From JBMYRH01 sp049602155 (GTDB taxonomy: Bacteria; Myxococcota_A; UBA9042; PHBI01; JBMYRH01): a DNA stretch of 64,000 nucleotides. Position numbers and translations under genes: made by a program. Shown piece by piece: positions 15,462 through 23,592 of this stretch. The stretch is taken from the NCBI GenBank assembly GCA_049602155.1, contig JBMYRH010000009.1, positions 170,709-234,708 of the forward strand. The letters run 5' to 3'. The notes beneath the pieces were generated by a model. The model did not search any database. It was not told the origin of the DNA and saw nothing but the letters and a program-made list of their open reading frames with translations. Each line of letters opens with the position of its first letter. The first letter of the stretch is position 1.

Positions 15462-16790
15462 TTGATAGGTCTGCTGACCGTTCTTCTGGTCGCTGCGACA
15501 CCAGTGCCCGCTGAGGTCGTGGCTTGGCCCGCGTTAGTCGCGGAGATCGAGCAGACACATCCTCTTATGATGGCGGCCCACGCAGGCCTAGAGCGCTTTG
15601 AGGCCGCTCTGCAGAGCGCCAGGTGGCGACACTCCCCGGTGTTCGATATCGAGGCGGGGCTTGGCCCTCAGCCTTCGGTGCGCCAGGACGCAGGGAAGAC
15701 GATCGTCGACGCTGAGCGTTGGGGGTACTACTACCGCGTCGGGGTTCGATTGGAGCAGCCACTCTATAGCTTTGGGAAGTTGGCAGGGCTGAAGCTCGCA
15801 GCGGCTCATGGTGTGGAAGTGGGTCAGGCGCACGTGGAGGTCGCCCGCTGGGAGCTTCGGTACCGCGCAGCCCGCGCTTACCAAGGGGCTGTGCTCTCCC
15901 GAGAGTTGGCGGGGCTGCTCGAGGAGGGCGCGCGTTGGATAGAGAAGGTTCAAGTGCGGTTAGAGGAGATGCGCAAGCAGGACTCCGAGCGCTACGATCA
16001 GATGGCGCATCTGCGCTTGAAGAGTCGCTTGGGCCACTTCGCCCAGATGAACCTCGATAATCAGGGCCTCCATGAGGAAGCGCATCAGGCGCTGCGGCTC
16101 CTCTTGTCCCGCCCATCAGAGCGGTCAGTTCGACCCATCGAAGAGGAGGTCGCGCCGACGTCACTGACACTGGCGCCTTTGGCGGACTACCTGGCGATCG
16201 CCGACCGCCAGCGACCTGCGCTGCGTGAGGCGCGCGCGGATGCCACGGCGAAGTCTGCGTTGGCTGATAGCGCGGAGGCGGCCATTTGGCCGGATGTCTT
16301 ACTCATGGGTGAGTTTAGCGCCGTGGACTCTGACGTGATCGAGGTACCTGGTGCTGTCCCGGGAGACAGACCCGAGGGGGTCGCCGCGGGGCTCTTATTG
16401 GGTCTCCGTTGGAGGTTGGATATCCCCCAAGCGATCGCTCAAGGTCGGGCTGTCCGCGCACACGCCGAACAGCTCGCGCAGCGCGCGCGGAGCGCCCGTG
16501 CGACGATGGAGGCTGAGGTGCGTCGGCTCCACAGCCGCCTGACTCGGCAGTCGTCTGTGCTGACGGCGATGAACGATGCCAAGGTCGCAGCGAGGAGCTG
16601 GCTCTCGGCTTCTTGGGAGCTCTATGACTCGGGGTTTGGTGATCTTCGCGACGTGACAGACGCCTTAGAGCAGTTCTGGACGACCCATGTGGGCCATTTA
16701 CGGGCGGTCGTGGCGCACAACCTCTTGATCGTCGAGTTGAGTCGGGCGGTAGGTCAGGACATCACGGCCACGCCACAGGGTGCCCCATGA
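15462..16790 (+). CDS. TolC-like outer-membrane efflux protein
   Basis: Translation most likely starts at TTG 15462, directly preceded by a strong AAGGAGGAG. A short signal peptide covers residues 1-17. The mature protein is long, helical and Ala/Leu/Glu/Arg-rich with two related halves, and has VRLEQPLYSFGKLAG (an outer-membrane efflux family signature) near residue 92 and LGLRWRLD-type strand segments near residue 315. This fits the TolC family, which forms trimeric outer-membrane channels with periplasmic helical tunnels. At 442 residues it is typical. The four-base overlap with the MlaC gene downstream suggests the channel and MlaC are made together, an unusual pairing. Confidence 0.82.
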   Translation: MIGLLTVLLVAATPVPAEVVAWPALVAEIEQTHPLMMAAHAGLERFEAALQSARWRHSPVFDIEAGLGPQPSVRQDAGKTIVDAERWGYYYRVGVRLEQPLYSFGKLAGLKLAAAHGVEVGQAHVEVARWELRYRAARAYQGAVLSRELAGLLEEGARWIEKVQVRLEEMRKQDSERYDQMAHLRLKSRLGHFAQMNLDNQGLHEEAHQALRLLLSRPSERSVRPIEEEVAPTSLTLAPLADYLAIADRQRPALREARADATAKSALADSAEAAIWPDVLLMGEFSAVDSDVIEVPGAVPGDRPEGVAAGLLLGLRWRLDIPQAIAQGRAVRAHAEQLAQRARSARATMEAEVRRLHSRLTRQSSVLTAMNDAKVAARSWLSASWELYDSGFGDLRDVTDALEQFWTTHVGHLRAVVAHNLLIVELSRAVGQDITATPQGAP

Positions 16791-17398
16791 GACGTCGTCA
16801 CTACGCGCTCCTCGTCAGCTGCGTCGCCTTGGTGATGCTTGATTCATCCTCGCACGCGGCGTCGCCCACGCTGACGCCAAGGGACGTCATCACTCAGGCC
16901 TCGACGCGTATCACGACCCTGACTGAGGGGGCTGAGGACAAGGCGACGCTGCACGCTCAGGTCCGCACGATCGTGTCAGAGATCGTCGACTTTCGAGCCT
17001 TCAGTGCTCGAACGCTCGCAGGGCACTGGGGAGCTTTGACGGAGCCTCAGCAGTTACGTTTTGAGTCCGCGTTTCAGTCGCTTGTGCTCTCTGTTTACAC
17101 AAAGCGCTTCCAGCCCAAGAAGTCATTTAACGTCACGTTTCGGGGCCCCCCTGAGCCCCTCGATGAGGCTCAGGTGATGGTGCGGACGACGCTCGATGGC
17201 CCCAAAGTTGGCGTTGACTTGGATTACCGTATGCACGCCATCAAGGCTGACCAGCGGCTCTCATGGCGCGTTATCGACTTGGTGATCGATGACGTCTCCA
17301 TGGTGCGCACCTGGCGTCGGAGCTTCATCACCGTCTTAGAGCGAGACGGTTTCCAAGCCCTGATCGCGAAGATCGAGAGGCGGGCGAGGCGGCGTTAA
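16787..17398 (+). CDS. mlaC: MlaC/Ttg2D-family periplasmic phospholipid carrier
   Basis: MlaC carries phospholipids across the periplasm between the MlaFEDB complex and an outer-membrane partner. A signal peptide covers about residues 1-24. The mature protein shows the family pattern: EIVDFRAFSARTLAGHW near residue 65 (compare the DF..MA...LG.HW motif), LTEPQQLRFESAFQ, then VDLDYRMH and a C-terminal WRVIDLVIDDVSMVRTWRRSF. At 203 residues the length is right. It overlaps the TolC-like gene by four bases. The permease and MCE genes are about 3.8 kb away, across two minus-strand FHA genes. Confidence 0.88.
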   Translation: MRRRHYALLVSCVALVMLDSSSHAASPTLTPRDVITQASTRITTLTEGAEDKATLHAQVRTIVSEIVDFRAFSARTLAGHWGALTEPQQLRFESAFQSLVLSVYTKRFQPKKSFNVTFRGPPEPLDEAQVMVRTTLDGPKVGVDLDYRMHAIKADQRLSWRVIDLVIDDVSMVRTWRRSFITVLERDGFQALIAKIERRARRR

Positions 17399-17419
17399 GA
17401 GCGGTGCGACGCGTTCGCT

Positions 17420-17441
17420 GAAGCGCTACTTACAGCGCTTC
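17420..17441. terminator. Perfect inverted repeat at convergent gene ends
   Basis: GAAGCGCT (17420-17427) and AGCGCTTC (17434-17441) form a perfect 8-base stem with a 6-base loop between the convergent mlaC and FHA genes. It includes the minus-strand gene's stop. There is no U tract, so it may block readthrough or transcript decay rather than act as a classical terminator. Confidence 0.35.
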
Positions 17442-18742
17442 TTCTGTATCCGCTGCTTGGCCGTGTCGAGGAGCTCGAAGATCTCCGCGTCCTTGGCGTC
17501 GATACCTTTGCACTGCTCGAGGAGCTGCAAGGCCTCCTTCAGCTGTGGGCACTTCGCGCGCTTCACGAGCAGGCTCCGCACTTGGATGATCAGGTTGCCC
17601 TTGGTCTCCTGCAGCCGCTCTAGCTCACTCTTGGCGTCGTAGAAGTACGGGCTGCCGTCTTTGATCTTGCGGAGCAGCTTTGCGGCCTCGCCATACTCAT
17701 TGGCTTTGAAGAGCCGCCGCCCCTCTTCGAGGTCTTTTTTGCTCTTCTGGTTGGCCCGGATTCGGTTGACGGCCTTCGTGGCCACGTCGTGAGCTGGGTC
17801 ACGTTCAAGGACCTGTTGCCACATCTTGAGGGCTTCGCCCCAGAGCTTCTGCTTCTCTTGCGCGAGGCCCTCGTCGGCCAAGGCCTCGATCTCCTTCTTG
17901 AGCTTCCGATCGGCTTCTTCTTGCTCTTCTTCGACCAGGCTTTGCTGTGTCGGCTTGTCTGGGTCTGGACCCACGATGGAGTCGTAGAAGATCCCAAAGA
18001 GCAGCCCACCGGCGACCAAGATGACGGACAAGACGCCGACGAGCACCCAGAGCACTGTGTTGGATGCGGGGGGCTTCTCCCACTCATCGAGCCCGAGATC
18101 ACCCCTCACCCCCGCGCCGTCACTCGGGGCGAGGTCAGGGAATTCGGCGATGAACTCGACGTTGCCGAAGCGGACAATGTCGTGATGGTTGATCGAGGCG
18201 ACCTCGATGCGCTCACCGTTGACGAAGCTCCCGTTGGAGCTCTTCAGATCTTCGACGTTGATCCCACCATTGCGCTCGACGGTGAGCTTGCCATGGATAC
18301 GGCTGACGCTCGGATCGATGATGGTGATCGTGCAATCTTTGCCGCGCCCGACCAGGTTGACGCTGCGTGTGAGCTTGAAGACCTGGTCAGCGACCGAGAG
18401 GTTGCGCCCTCGGAGCTTGCAGTACACGCGCTCTTCGTTGGACGTCGAGGCGTCGCTCTTGACGTGCAGGTAGTAGTCGCCGACGCGAACCTGCGCAGAG
18501 GACTCGATCTCGTGCACCTCATGGATGCGTCGCCCGTTGACGAAGACGCCGTTGGCGCTGCCCAAGTCTTCGAGGTAGCAGCGCCCATCGACTGTATACA
18601 GCCGTGCGTGCCTTCGGGACACATTGTCCGAAGGGAGGATGATGTCAGCACCGTGGCTGCGGCCGATAAGAAATTCACCCTCTTCGAATGAATATTCGTC
18701 CGCGACGCCGCCGTGCTTGTCCTCGATCGTCAGCGTAAACAC
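17426..18742 (-). CDS. Dual-FHA membrane protein with C-terminal helical repeats
   Basis: Two forkhead-associated (phosphothreonine-binding) domains lie in the N-terminal half. The first (about 1-95) has GEFLIGRSHGADIILP, VSRRHARL and LGSANGVFVNGRR; the second (about 110-210) has NLVGRGKDCTITI, VSRIHGKL and LKSSNGSFVNGERI. Both keep the Arg, Ser-Arg-His and Asn residues that bind phosphopeptide. A hydrophobic segment follows at about 228-252, then a charged coiled-coil or TPR-like region (about 270-400) and a basic end. FHA domains likely face the cytoplasm and the helical region the periplasm. It lies 22 bases after another FHA gene on the same strand. Partner kinases are not in the window. 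Confidence 0.88.
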   Translation of the reverse strand: MFTLTIEDKHGGVADEYSFEEGEFLIGRSHGADIILPSDNVSRRHARLYTVDGRCYLEDLGSANGVFVNGRRIHEVHEIESSAQVRVGDYYLHVKSDASTSNEERVYCKLRGRNLSVADQVFKLTRSVNLVGRGKDCTITIIDPSVSRIHGKLTVERNGGINVEDLKSSNGSFVNGERIEVASINHHDIVRFGNVEFIAEFPDLAPSDGAGVRGDLGLDEWEKPPASNTVLWVLVGVLSVILVAGGLLFGIFYDSIVGPDPDKPTQQSLVEEEQEEADRKLKKEIEALADEGLAQEKQKLWGEALKMWQQVLERDPAHDVATKAVNRIRANQKSKKDLEEGRRLFKANEYGEAAKLLRKIKDGSPYFYDAKSELERLQETKGNLIIQVRSLLVKRAKCPQLKEALQLLEQCKGIDAKDAEIFELLDTAKQRIQKKRCK

Positions 18743-18764
18743 TGAGTTTGATTAGCCTCAGTAA

Positions 18765-20726
18765 TTAGGAATACGCAAGTATCTCGCTCGTCCGAAAACC
18801 GGAAGGGCCTGAATCGTCTACCGTGATGACTTCTCGCACCACGATTCCGTCCTCCGCGTGATCGATCACAACGATCAGATCGACAGCCTCCGCGACCATG
18901 TCGCGCGCGCGCTCACCCAGCGCAGCGCCGACTGCCAACTCGACCGCCAAGCTCATGCGCCGTAACACCGCAGTCGCTGAGCGACCTTGGAAGGTGACCA
19001 TCATTCCGTCGTGTCCACCGAGCGCGAGCCCGACGAATTCGACGATGTCCTCGGCCGACATCGGGTCAATGAGGACCCGGTCCGCGTCCAGCTGAGGCAC
19101 GATATCCAGGAAGCCCTCTCCAGACTTTCGCAAAGCCCCTTTATCAAGCCGCATGGTGTTGCGCTGAGGGACGGAGACCTCACGGGTCTCCTCCACGAGC
19201 GCGACCCGCTCGTCGGCTGGGATGAAGTGGGACAGGGCGCTCAGCATTGTCGAGCGTCCGCTGTGACGCGCGCTCACGATGACGACGTTCTTCCTCGCCA
19301 TGATGGCAGACTCAAGCGCCTCCTTGATCGGCTCGGTGAGGGTGCCGTTGTCGACAAGGTCGCTTGCGGAGGTTGTCTTAGCGGTAGCGCGACTTAGGGT
19401 CACTATAGGGCCCTCCGGAGCGAGCGACTTGGGGATGATGTGGAGCGCCATGCCGCCGGGCAGCGTGCCGTCCATGATGTGGTCGCTGAGTTCATCGAAG
19501 CCAGCACGCTTTGCCAACGCCTCTGCGAGCGTGTCGAGGACCTCTTGGCTCTCGAAGGATCCGGGGATGACAGTCGCGGCGTGTCCACGACGGACAGCCA
19601 CGCTGTGGGTGCTGTTGATCTGAATCCCATCGACCGTGACATCGCCGAGCATCGTGTCGATCGCGTCGGTGGTGAGCGGCGGTGCGTCCTCTGTCGGCGC
19701 TGCGACAGCGGCTGGTTGAGGCGCAGACGGCTCTGGCTCAGCGATTGGCTGGGGCACAGGGGCTTGACGAGTCGGTGGATCGTCCGCTGGATCGAGGGGC
19801 TCAAAGTCGTCATCGCCATCGAGGTCGATCTCAAACTCTTCAAAGGCGATGCCGTCGTCATCCTCTGCCTCGGCGCCCGCTTCANNNNNNNNNNNNNNNN
19901 NNNNNNNNNNNNNNNNNNNNNNNNNNNNNNNNNNNNNNNNNNNNNNNNNNNNNNNNNNNNNNNNNNNNNNNNNNNNNNNNNNNNNNNNNNNNNNNNNNNN
20001 NNNNNNNNNNNNNNNNNNNNNNNNNNNNNNNNNNNNNNNNNNNNNNNNNNNNNNNNNNNNNNNNNNNNNNNNNNNNNNNNNNNNNNNNNNNNNNNNNNNN
20101 NNNNNNNNNNNNNNNNNNNNNNNNNNNNNNNNNNNNNNNNNNNNNNNNNNNNNNNNNNNNNNNNNNNNNNNNNNNNNNNNNNNNNNNNNNNNNNNNNNNN
20201 NNNNNNNNNNNNNNNNNNNNNNNNNNNNNNNNNNNNNNNNNNAAGTGGCCGGCTCTGGCTCTGGTGAAGTGGCCGGCTCTGGCTCTGGTGAAGTGGCTGG
20301 CTCCGACATGCTCTCGGCCAGGTCGTCGATCTCGAGGGGCTCTGCCTCCTTGAGGGCCTCATCGAGCGGCGCAGGGTCCATCAACGCGGTCTCGGAGACC
20401 GGGGCCTGGGGCATGGTGTGTTCGTGTTGAGGGCTCTTCACCGACTCAACCTTCATGACGAAGTCGCCGATGTAGATCTTATCTTTCGGCCCGATAACCT
20501 CGGGGGCTGTGATGCGTCGGCCGTTGACGTAGGTCCCGTTGGTGGACCTGAGGTCAACCAGCACGACCTTGTCGTCGCGGTCAACGAACCGCGCGTGTCG
20601 CTTCGAGATGTTGTTCCGCGGAAGCAGGATGTCGCTGCCCTTGGCGCGCCCTACGGTGACCTCTTCCGTCCCGAAGACGAGCCTACGCTCGCCTCCGTCT
20701 CTTTCACGAATATTGACCGTCAGCAT
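18765..20726 (-). CDS. FHA domain fused to a degenerate CpaF/type II secretion ATPase-like domain
   Basis: I choose the start at 20726 (MLTVNIRE), where FHA similarity begins; an in-frame start 13 codons upstream is possible. The FHA domain (1-95) has VTVGRAKGSDILLP, ISKRHARF and LRSTNGTYVNG. A long acidic linker with SPEPEPAT repeats follows and contains a 357-base N gap (19886-20242, in frame). The C-terminal ~300 residues resemble CpaF/TadA secretion ATPases: a LPGGMALHIIP strand, VIVSARHSGRSTML at the P-loop position (about 484-497), VALVEETREV and a GGHDGMMVTFQGRS block. The P-loop Lys is Arg (GRST) and the usual GE(V/I)RG Walker B region reads IDPMSAED, so ATP hydrolysis is doubtful. 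A regulatory pseudo-ATPase is plausible. Confidence 0.8.
   Translation of the reverse strand: MLTVNIRERDGGERRLVFGTEEVTVGRAKGSDILLPRNNISKRHARFVDRDDKVVLVDLRSTNGTYVNGRRITAPEVIGPKDKIYIGDFVMKVESVKSPQHEHTMPQAPVSETALMDPAPLDEALKEAEPLEIDDLAESMSEPATSPEPEPATSPEPEPATXXXXXXXXXXXXXXXXXXXXXXXXXXXXXXXXXXXXXXXXXXXXXXXXXXXXXXXXXXXXXXXXXXXXXXXXXXXXXXXXXXXXXXXXXXXXXXXXXXXXXXXXXXXXXXXXXXXXXXXXEAGAEAEDDDGIAFEEFEIDLDGDDDFEPLDPADDPPTRQAPVPQPIAEPEPSAPQPAAVAAPTEDAPPLTTDAIDTMLGDVTVDGIQINSTHSVAVRRGHAATVIPGSFESQEVLDTLAEALAKRAGFDELSDHIMDGTLPGGMALHIIPKSLAPEGPIVTLSRATAKTTSASDLVDNGTLTEPIKEALESAIMARKNVVIVSARHSGRSTMLSALSHFIPADERVALVEETREVSVPQRNTMRLDKGALRKSGEGFLDIVPQLDADRVLIDPMSAEDIVEFVGLALGGHDGMMVTFQGRSATAVLRRMSLAVELAVGAALGERARDMVAEAVDLIVVIDHAEDGIVVREVITVDDSGPSGFRTSEILAYS
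19886..20242. other. Assembly gap of 357 N inside the FHA/ATPase-like gene
   Basis: The run of N lies in the acidic linker and has a length divisible by three, so both sides stay in one frame. One flank is exact 24-base tandem repeats, which probably caused the gap. True length is unknown. Confidence 0.99.
20243..20290. repeat. Exact 24-base tandem repeat, coding
   Basis: Two identical 24-base units (20243-20266 and 20267-20290) border the N gap, followed by a diverged partial copy. On the minus strand each encodes SPEPEPAT, a Pro/Glu linker repeat. More copies are likely inside the gap. Confidence 0.9.
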
Positions 20727-21164
20727 GTACCGCCGCTCCGGCTCCGGTGTCTGGGCTCGGCACAACGACAGCTCTCAACGAGGGCCTAACGCGGTGCGCG
20801 CGTCCGTGACGCAACACAACTGCGTCCATGCAAAGTCCTGCCCGCTATTACTGAAATTGTCAACCACATCGGGCCCTTGGTGTGGCGTGCAGCACCGCGT
20901 TTGTCAGGGCCGTTGGCGCCGACTCCATCACTGGTGCGTTGTCGTCGGTGCGTGACGGGAGGGTTGTCGCGACGGATCTGCGGCGTGAAGCGCATCCATG
21001 ACGGATGAGGCCTTGATCGTGACCGATCGGCGAGGGTCAGGGTCGCCGAGGTCTATCGAGCCACGACCTTGCGGGTGGAGGTGGGGTTGTCTTCGTAAGG
21101 GGAAACGCGCCCCGCGCACATTCCTCCATTGCCAGTATGCGGTGCGAAAGTTAGGGTCCGAGCG
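20727..21164. other. 438-base divergent intergenic region
   Basis: The region separates the minus-strand FHA/ATPase-like gene from plus-strand mlaE. It should hold promoters for both directions. I saw no convincing -35/-10 pair, riboswitch, tRNA or repeat. A 55-codon frame ending in an ATGA overlap with mlaE was considered and rejected. Confidence 0.6.
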
Positions 21165-21932
21165 ATGAAGATCATTGAGGCGATCGGCTCTGGATTCCTC
21201 AGGGGTGTGGAGGGTATCGGCGAGATGACGCTGATGGCCTGGGACGCTCTCGTATGGCTGTTCCGATTGCCCTTCCGCTGGCGCATTTATCTCCAAGCTT
21301 TGGAGTTTATAGGGGTCGGCAGCTTCTTCATTGTGATCTTGACCGGCGCCTTCACCGGCATGGTGATGAGCGTGCAGAGCGCTTATGCGTTCAAGATGTT
21401 CGGCGCCGAGTCGATGGTCGGGACGACGGTCGCCTTGGCCTTGAGCCGCGAGCTCTCCCCGGTGTTGACCGGGTTGATGGTGACGGGCCGCGTCGGCTCC
21501 TCCATCGCGACCGAGATCGGGACGATGAACGTCACCGAGCAGATTGACGCGCTGAGAACCATGGCCGTGAACCCGGTCCAATACCTCGTGACGCCGAGGG
21601 TCATCGCCGCGACGTTGATGATGCCCATCCTCTGCATGCTGTGCACCGTCGTCGGTATCGGGGGCGCTTGGCTCGTCGCCGTTCAGGGCCTGGGCCTGGA
21701 TGAGGGCGTATTTTTCGACCGAATCGTCTCTGTCGTTGAACCTTGGGACGTCTGGTCCGGGATCATCAAGGCGGCGGTATTTGGCTTCAGCATCGGCACA
21801 ATCTCTTGCTTCAAGGGTTTCCATGCTGAGGGTGGCGCTCGCGGTGTGGGTGTCGCGACGACGCAAGCAGTGGTGTACTCCTCTGTCGCCATTCTCGCGA
21901 TCGACTACTTCCTTACGGTGATGATGTTCTGA
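21165..21932 (+). CDS. mlaE: MlaE-family permease of an MCE/ABC lipid transporter
   Basis: MlaE is the inner-membrane permease that moves phospholipid with an MCE-domain partner. The start is ATG 21165 (MKIIEAIGSG). The 255-residue protein has several hydrophobic segments and the family signatures ILTGAFTGMVMSVQSAYAF, LSRELSPVLTGLMVTGRVGS (as ELSPVLTGLMV), IATEIGTMNVTEQIDAL and VVYSSVAILAIDYFLT. One base separates its stop from the MCE gene start. The ATPase MlaF, usually adjacent, is absent here and from the whole window, so it must be encoded elsewhere. Confidence 0.94.
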   Translation: MKIIEAIGSGFLRGVEGIGEMTLMAWDALVWLFRLPFRWRIYLQALEFIGVGSFFIVILTGAFTGMVMSVQSAYAFKMFGAESMVGTTVALALSRELSPVLTGLMVTGRVGSSIATEIGTMNVTEQIDALRTMAVNPVQYLVTPRVIAATLMMPILCMLCTVVGIGGAWLVAVQGLGLDEGVFFDRIVSVVEPWDVWSGIIKAAVFGFSIGTISCFKGFHAEGGARGVGVATTQAVVYSSVAILAIDYFLTVMMF

Positions 21933-21933
21933 G

Positions 21934-23532
21934 ATGCTGAGTGCCAAGACACCGCTTCTGGTCGGCCTCCTCGTGCTCCTCGGGGCCGGTGCGTTCATGT
22001 TCACCTTCGGGTCTCTCGAGCAGACCATCGATATGGAGAACACCTACGCCGTGGATGCCGTCTTTGATGACGCGACCGGCCTCGTGGTCAATTCGCGCGT
22101 GATGTTGAGCGGCATCCCCGTCGGTGTGATCTCGAGGATCGAGTTGGACAGCACGGACCGATCCAAGGCGCGCATCACCCTCGCGATACGTGGCGACATC
22201 GTCCTGCGCCAAGGTGCGAAGGATGAGGCGACGGGGGCGCTGAAGCACGCCGCGACAGCGATGCGTCTGCAGGCGAGCCTCTTGGGCGACTACTATATCG
22301 GGCTCTCTCCTGGCTTGGCGGGTCCCCCTATCGAAGGTGGCGGGGTGATCCCCATCACGGTCGCCTCAGCAGGGCTTGAGGCCGTGATCGACAAGATGGA
22401 GGGCTCGACGGAGAACATCTTCCCGAAGCTCGACAAGATCGTGACGGACATCTCTGCGATCACCGGGAGCTTACGCGAGAACTTCGGCAACGAAGAGGGC
22501 TCGGATGCCATCCGCGAGATCCGCGATAACGTCCTGGTTACCTCGAAGGAGGTCGCCGGACTCTCTGCCGAGGTGCGATCATTTCTCAACCAGCGCGTCA
22601 TCTCGCAAGGGGACAGCGTCGAGCGGATCATCAAGAACGTCGAGGCGATGACTGCGACCCTCAACCGCACATCAAACAAGGCCTCGGACCAGGTCGACGG
22701 CATCTTGACCAACGTCGACGATATGACGGCCCAGCTGAAGGGGTTCGTAGACGAGCAGACCAACGCGGCGTCGGCGGAGAAGCCCGGGACCGTCGGGCAC
22801 ACCTTGAAGGGGATCGATCGCAGCGTGGCGGAGCTCGAGGGCACGCTCGAGAACACGCGCTCAATCACGACGCGCATCGACTCTGGAGAGGGGACCATCG
22901 GGCGCCTCGTCACCGATGACGCTCTGATCGACAGCGTGGAGGGCGTCGTTGACGACATTGGGGACATCACGAGCAGCCTGAGCAGCCTGCAGATCAAGGT
23001 CGAGCTGCGCAGCGACTATCTCTTCAACAGCAACGGCCTGAAGAACTATGTGAACGTCTCGGTGCTGCCTAAGCCCGACAAGTTCTACTACTTTCAGCTG
23101 ATCAGCGACCCCGTCGGGTCGGTCTCGAAGAGCCGCGTCGTGACGACCTCCAACGATCCCAACAAGCCTCCGGTTCTCATCGAGGACATCGTGACCCGTG
23201 ATGAGGGGATCAAGTTCACCGCGCAGTTCGGTAAGCGCTGGCGCTTCGTGAGCTTCCGTTATGGCATCATGGAGAACACCGGCGGCATCGGCATCGACGT
23301 CGACCTCTTGGAGGACACCCTGCGCTTCAAGGTCGACGCCTTTGATTTCGGCAAGGACGATTGGCCTCGACTGCGCGTCTTGGCGGCCTACGAGTTTGTC
23401 CGCCACCTCTTCGTGGCCGCCGGCATCGACAACGTCCTGAACAACTCGAGCCGTGATTACTTCGTCAGCCTCGGGTTGAACTTCTACGACGACGATCTGA
23501 AGGGACTGTTGCCCTTCTTGCCCAGCCCTTAA
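21934..23532 (+). CDS. MCE (MlaD-like) protein with C-terminal beta-rich, barrel-like domain
   Basis: A single N-terminal membrane helix (about 7-27) precedes an MCE domain (about 38-125): YAVDAVFDDATGLVVNSRVM, LSGIPVGVISRIEL and the LLGDYYIGLSPG end. This is followed by a long amphipathic helical region (about 135-345), as in MCE proteins that build periplasm-spanning tubes. The last ~185 residues are different: alternating strands such as VELRSDYLF, NYVNVSVLPKPDKFYYFQLISDP and a final YFVSLGLNFYDDD, resembling an outer-membrane barrel or autotransporter-like end. At 532 residues it is far longer than E. coli MlaD (183). One chain may link inner and outer membranes. It is nearly contiguous with mlaE. 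Confidence 0.85.
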   Translation: MLSAKTPLLVGLLVLLGAGAFMFTFGSLEQTIDMENTYAVDAVFDDATGLVVNSRVMLSGIPVGVISRIELDSTDRSKARITLAIRGDIVLRQGAKDEATGALKHAATAMRLQASLLGDYYIGLSPGLAGPPIEGGGVIPITVASAGLEAVIDKMEGSTENIFPKLDKIVTDISAITGSLRENFGNEEGSDAIREIRDNVLVTSKEVAGLSAEVRSFLNQRVISQGDSVERIIKNVEAMTATLNRTSNKASDQVDGILTNVDDMTAQLKGFVDEQTNAASAEKPGTVGHTLKGIDRSVAELEGTLENTRSITTRIDSGEGTIGRLVTDDALIDSVEGVVDDIGDITSSLSSLQIKVELRSDYLFNSNGLKNYVNVSVLPKPDKFYYFQLISDPVGSVSKSRVVTTSNDPNKPPVLIEDIVTRDEGIKFTAQFGKRWRFVSFRYGIMENTGGIGIDVDLLEDTLRFKVDAFDFGKDDWPRLRVLAAYEFVRHLFVAAGIDNVLNNSSRDYFVSLGLNFYDDDLKGLLPFLPSP

Positions 23533-23592
23533 GCTCTCTCGATAGCCCTCGTCCTTGACGGCGCATGAGTGCACTGGTACCCCGCTTGCCGC

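Noticed and set aside
20998..21168. A 55-codon frame ending in an ATGA overlap with mlaE
   Set aside because: The translation is Arg/Cys/Trp-rich with no protein-like pattern and has no clear ribosome-binding site; high GC makes such frames common.
20928..22043. A 371-codon open frame antisense to mlaE and the MCE start
   Set aside because: mlaE and MCE motifs on the plus strand explain the region; the antisense product is Arg/His/Asp-rich and unlike a folded protein.
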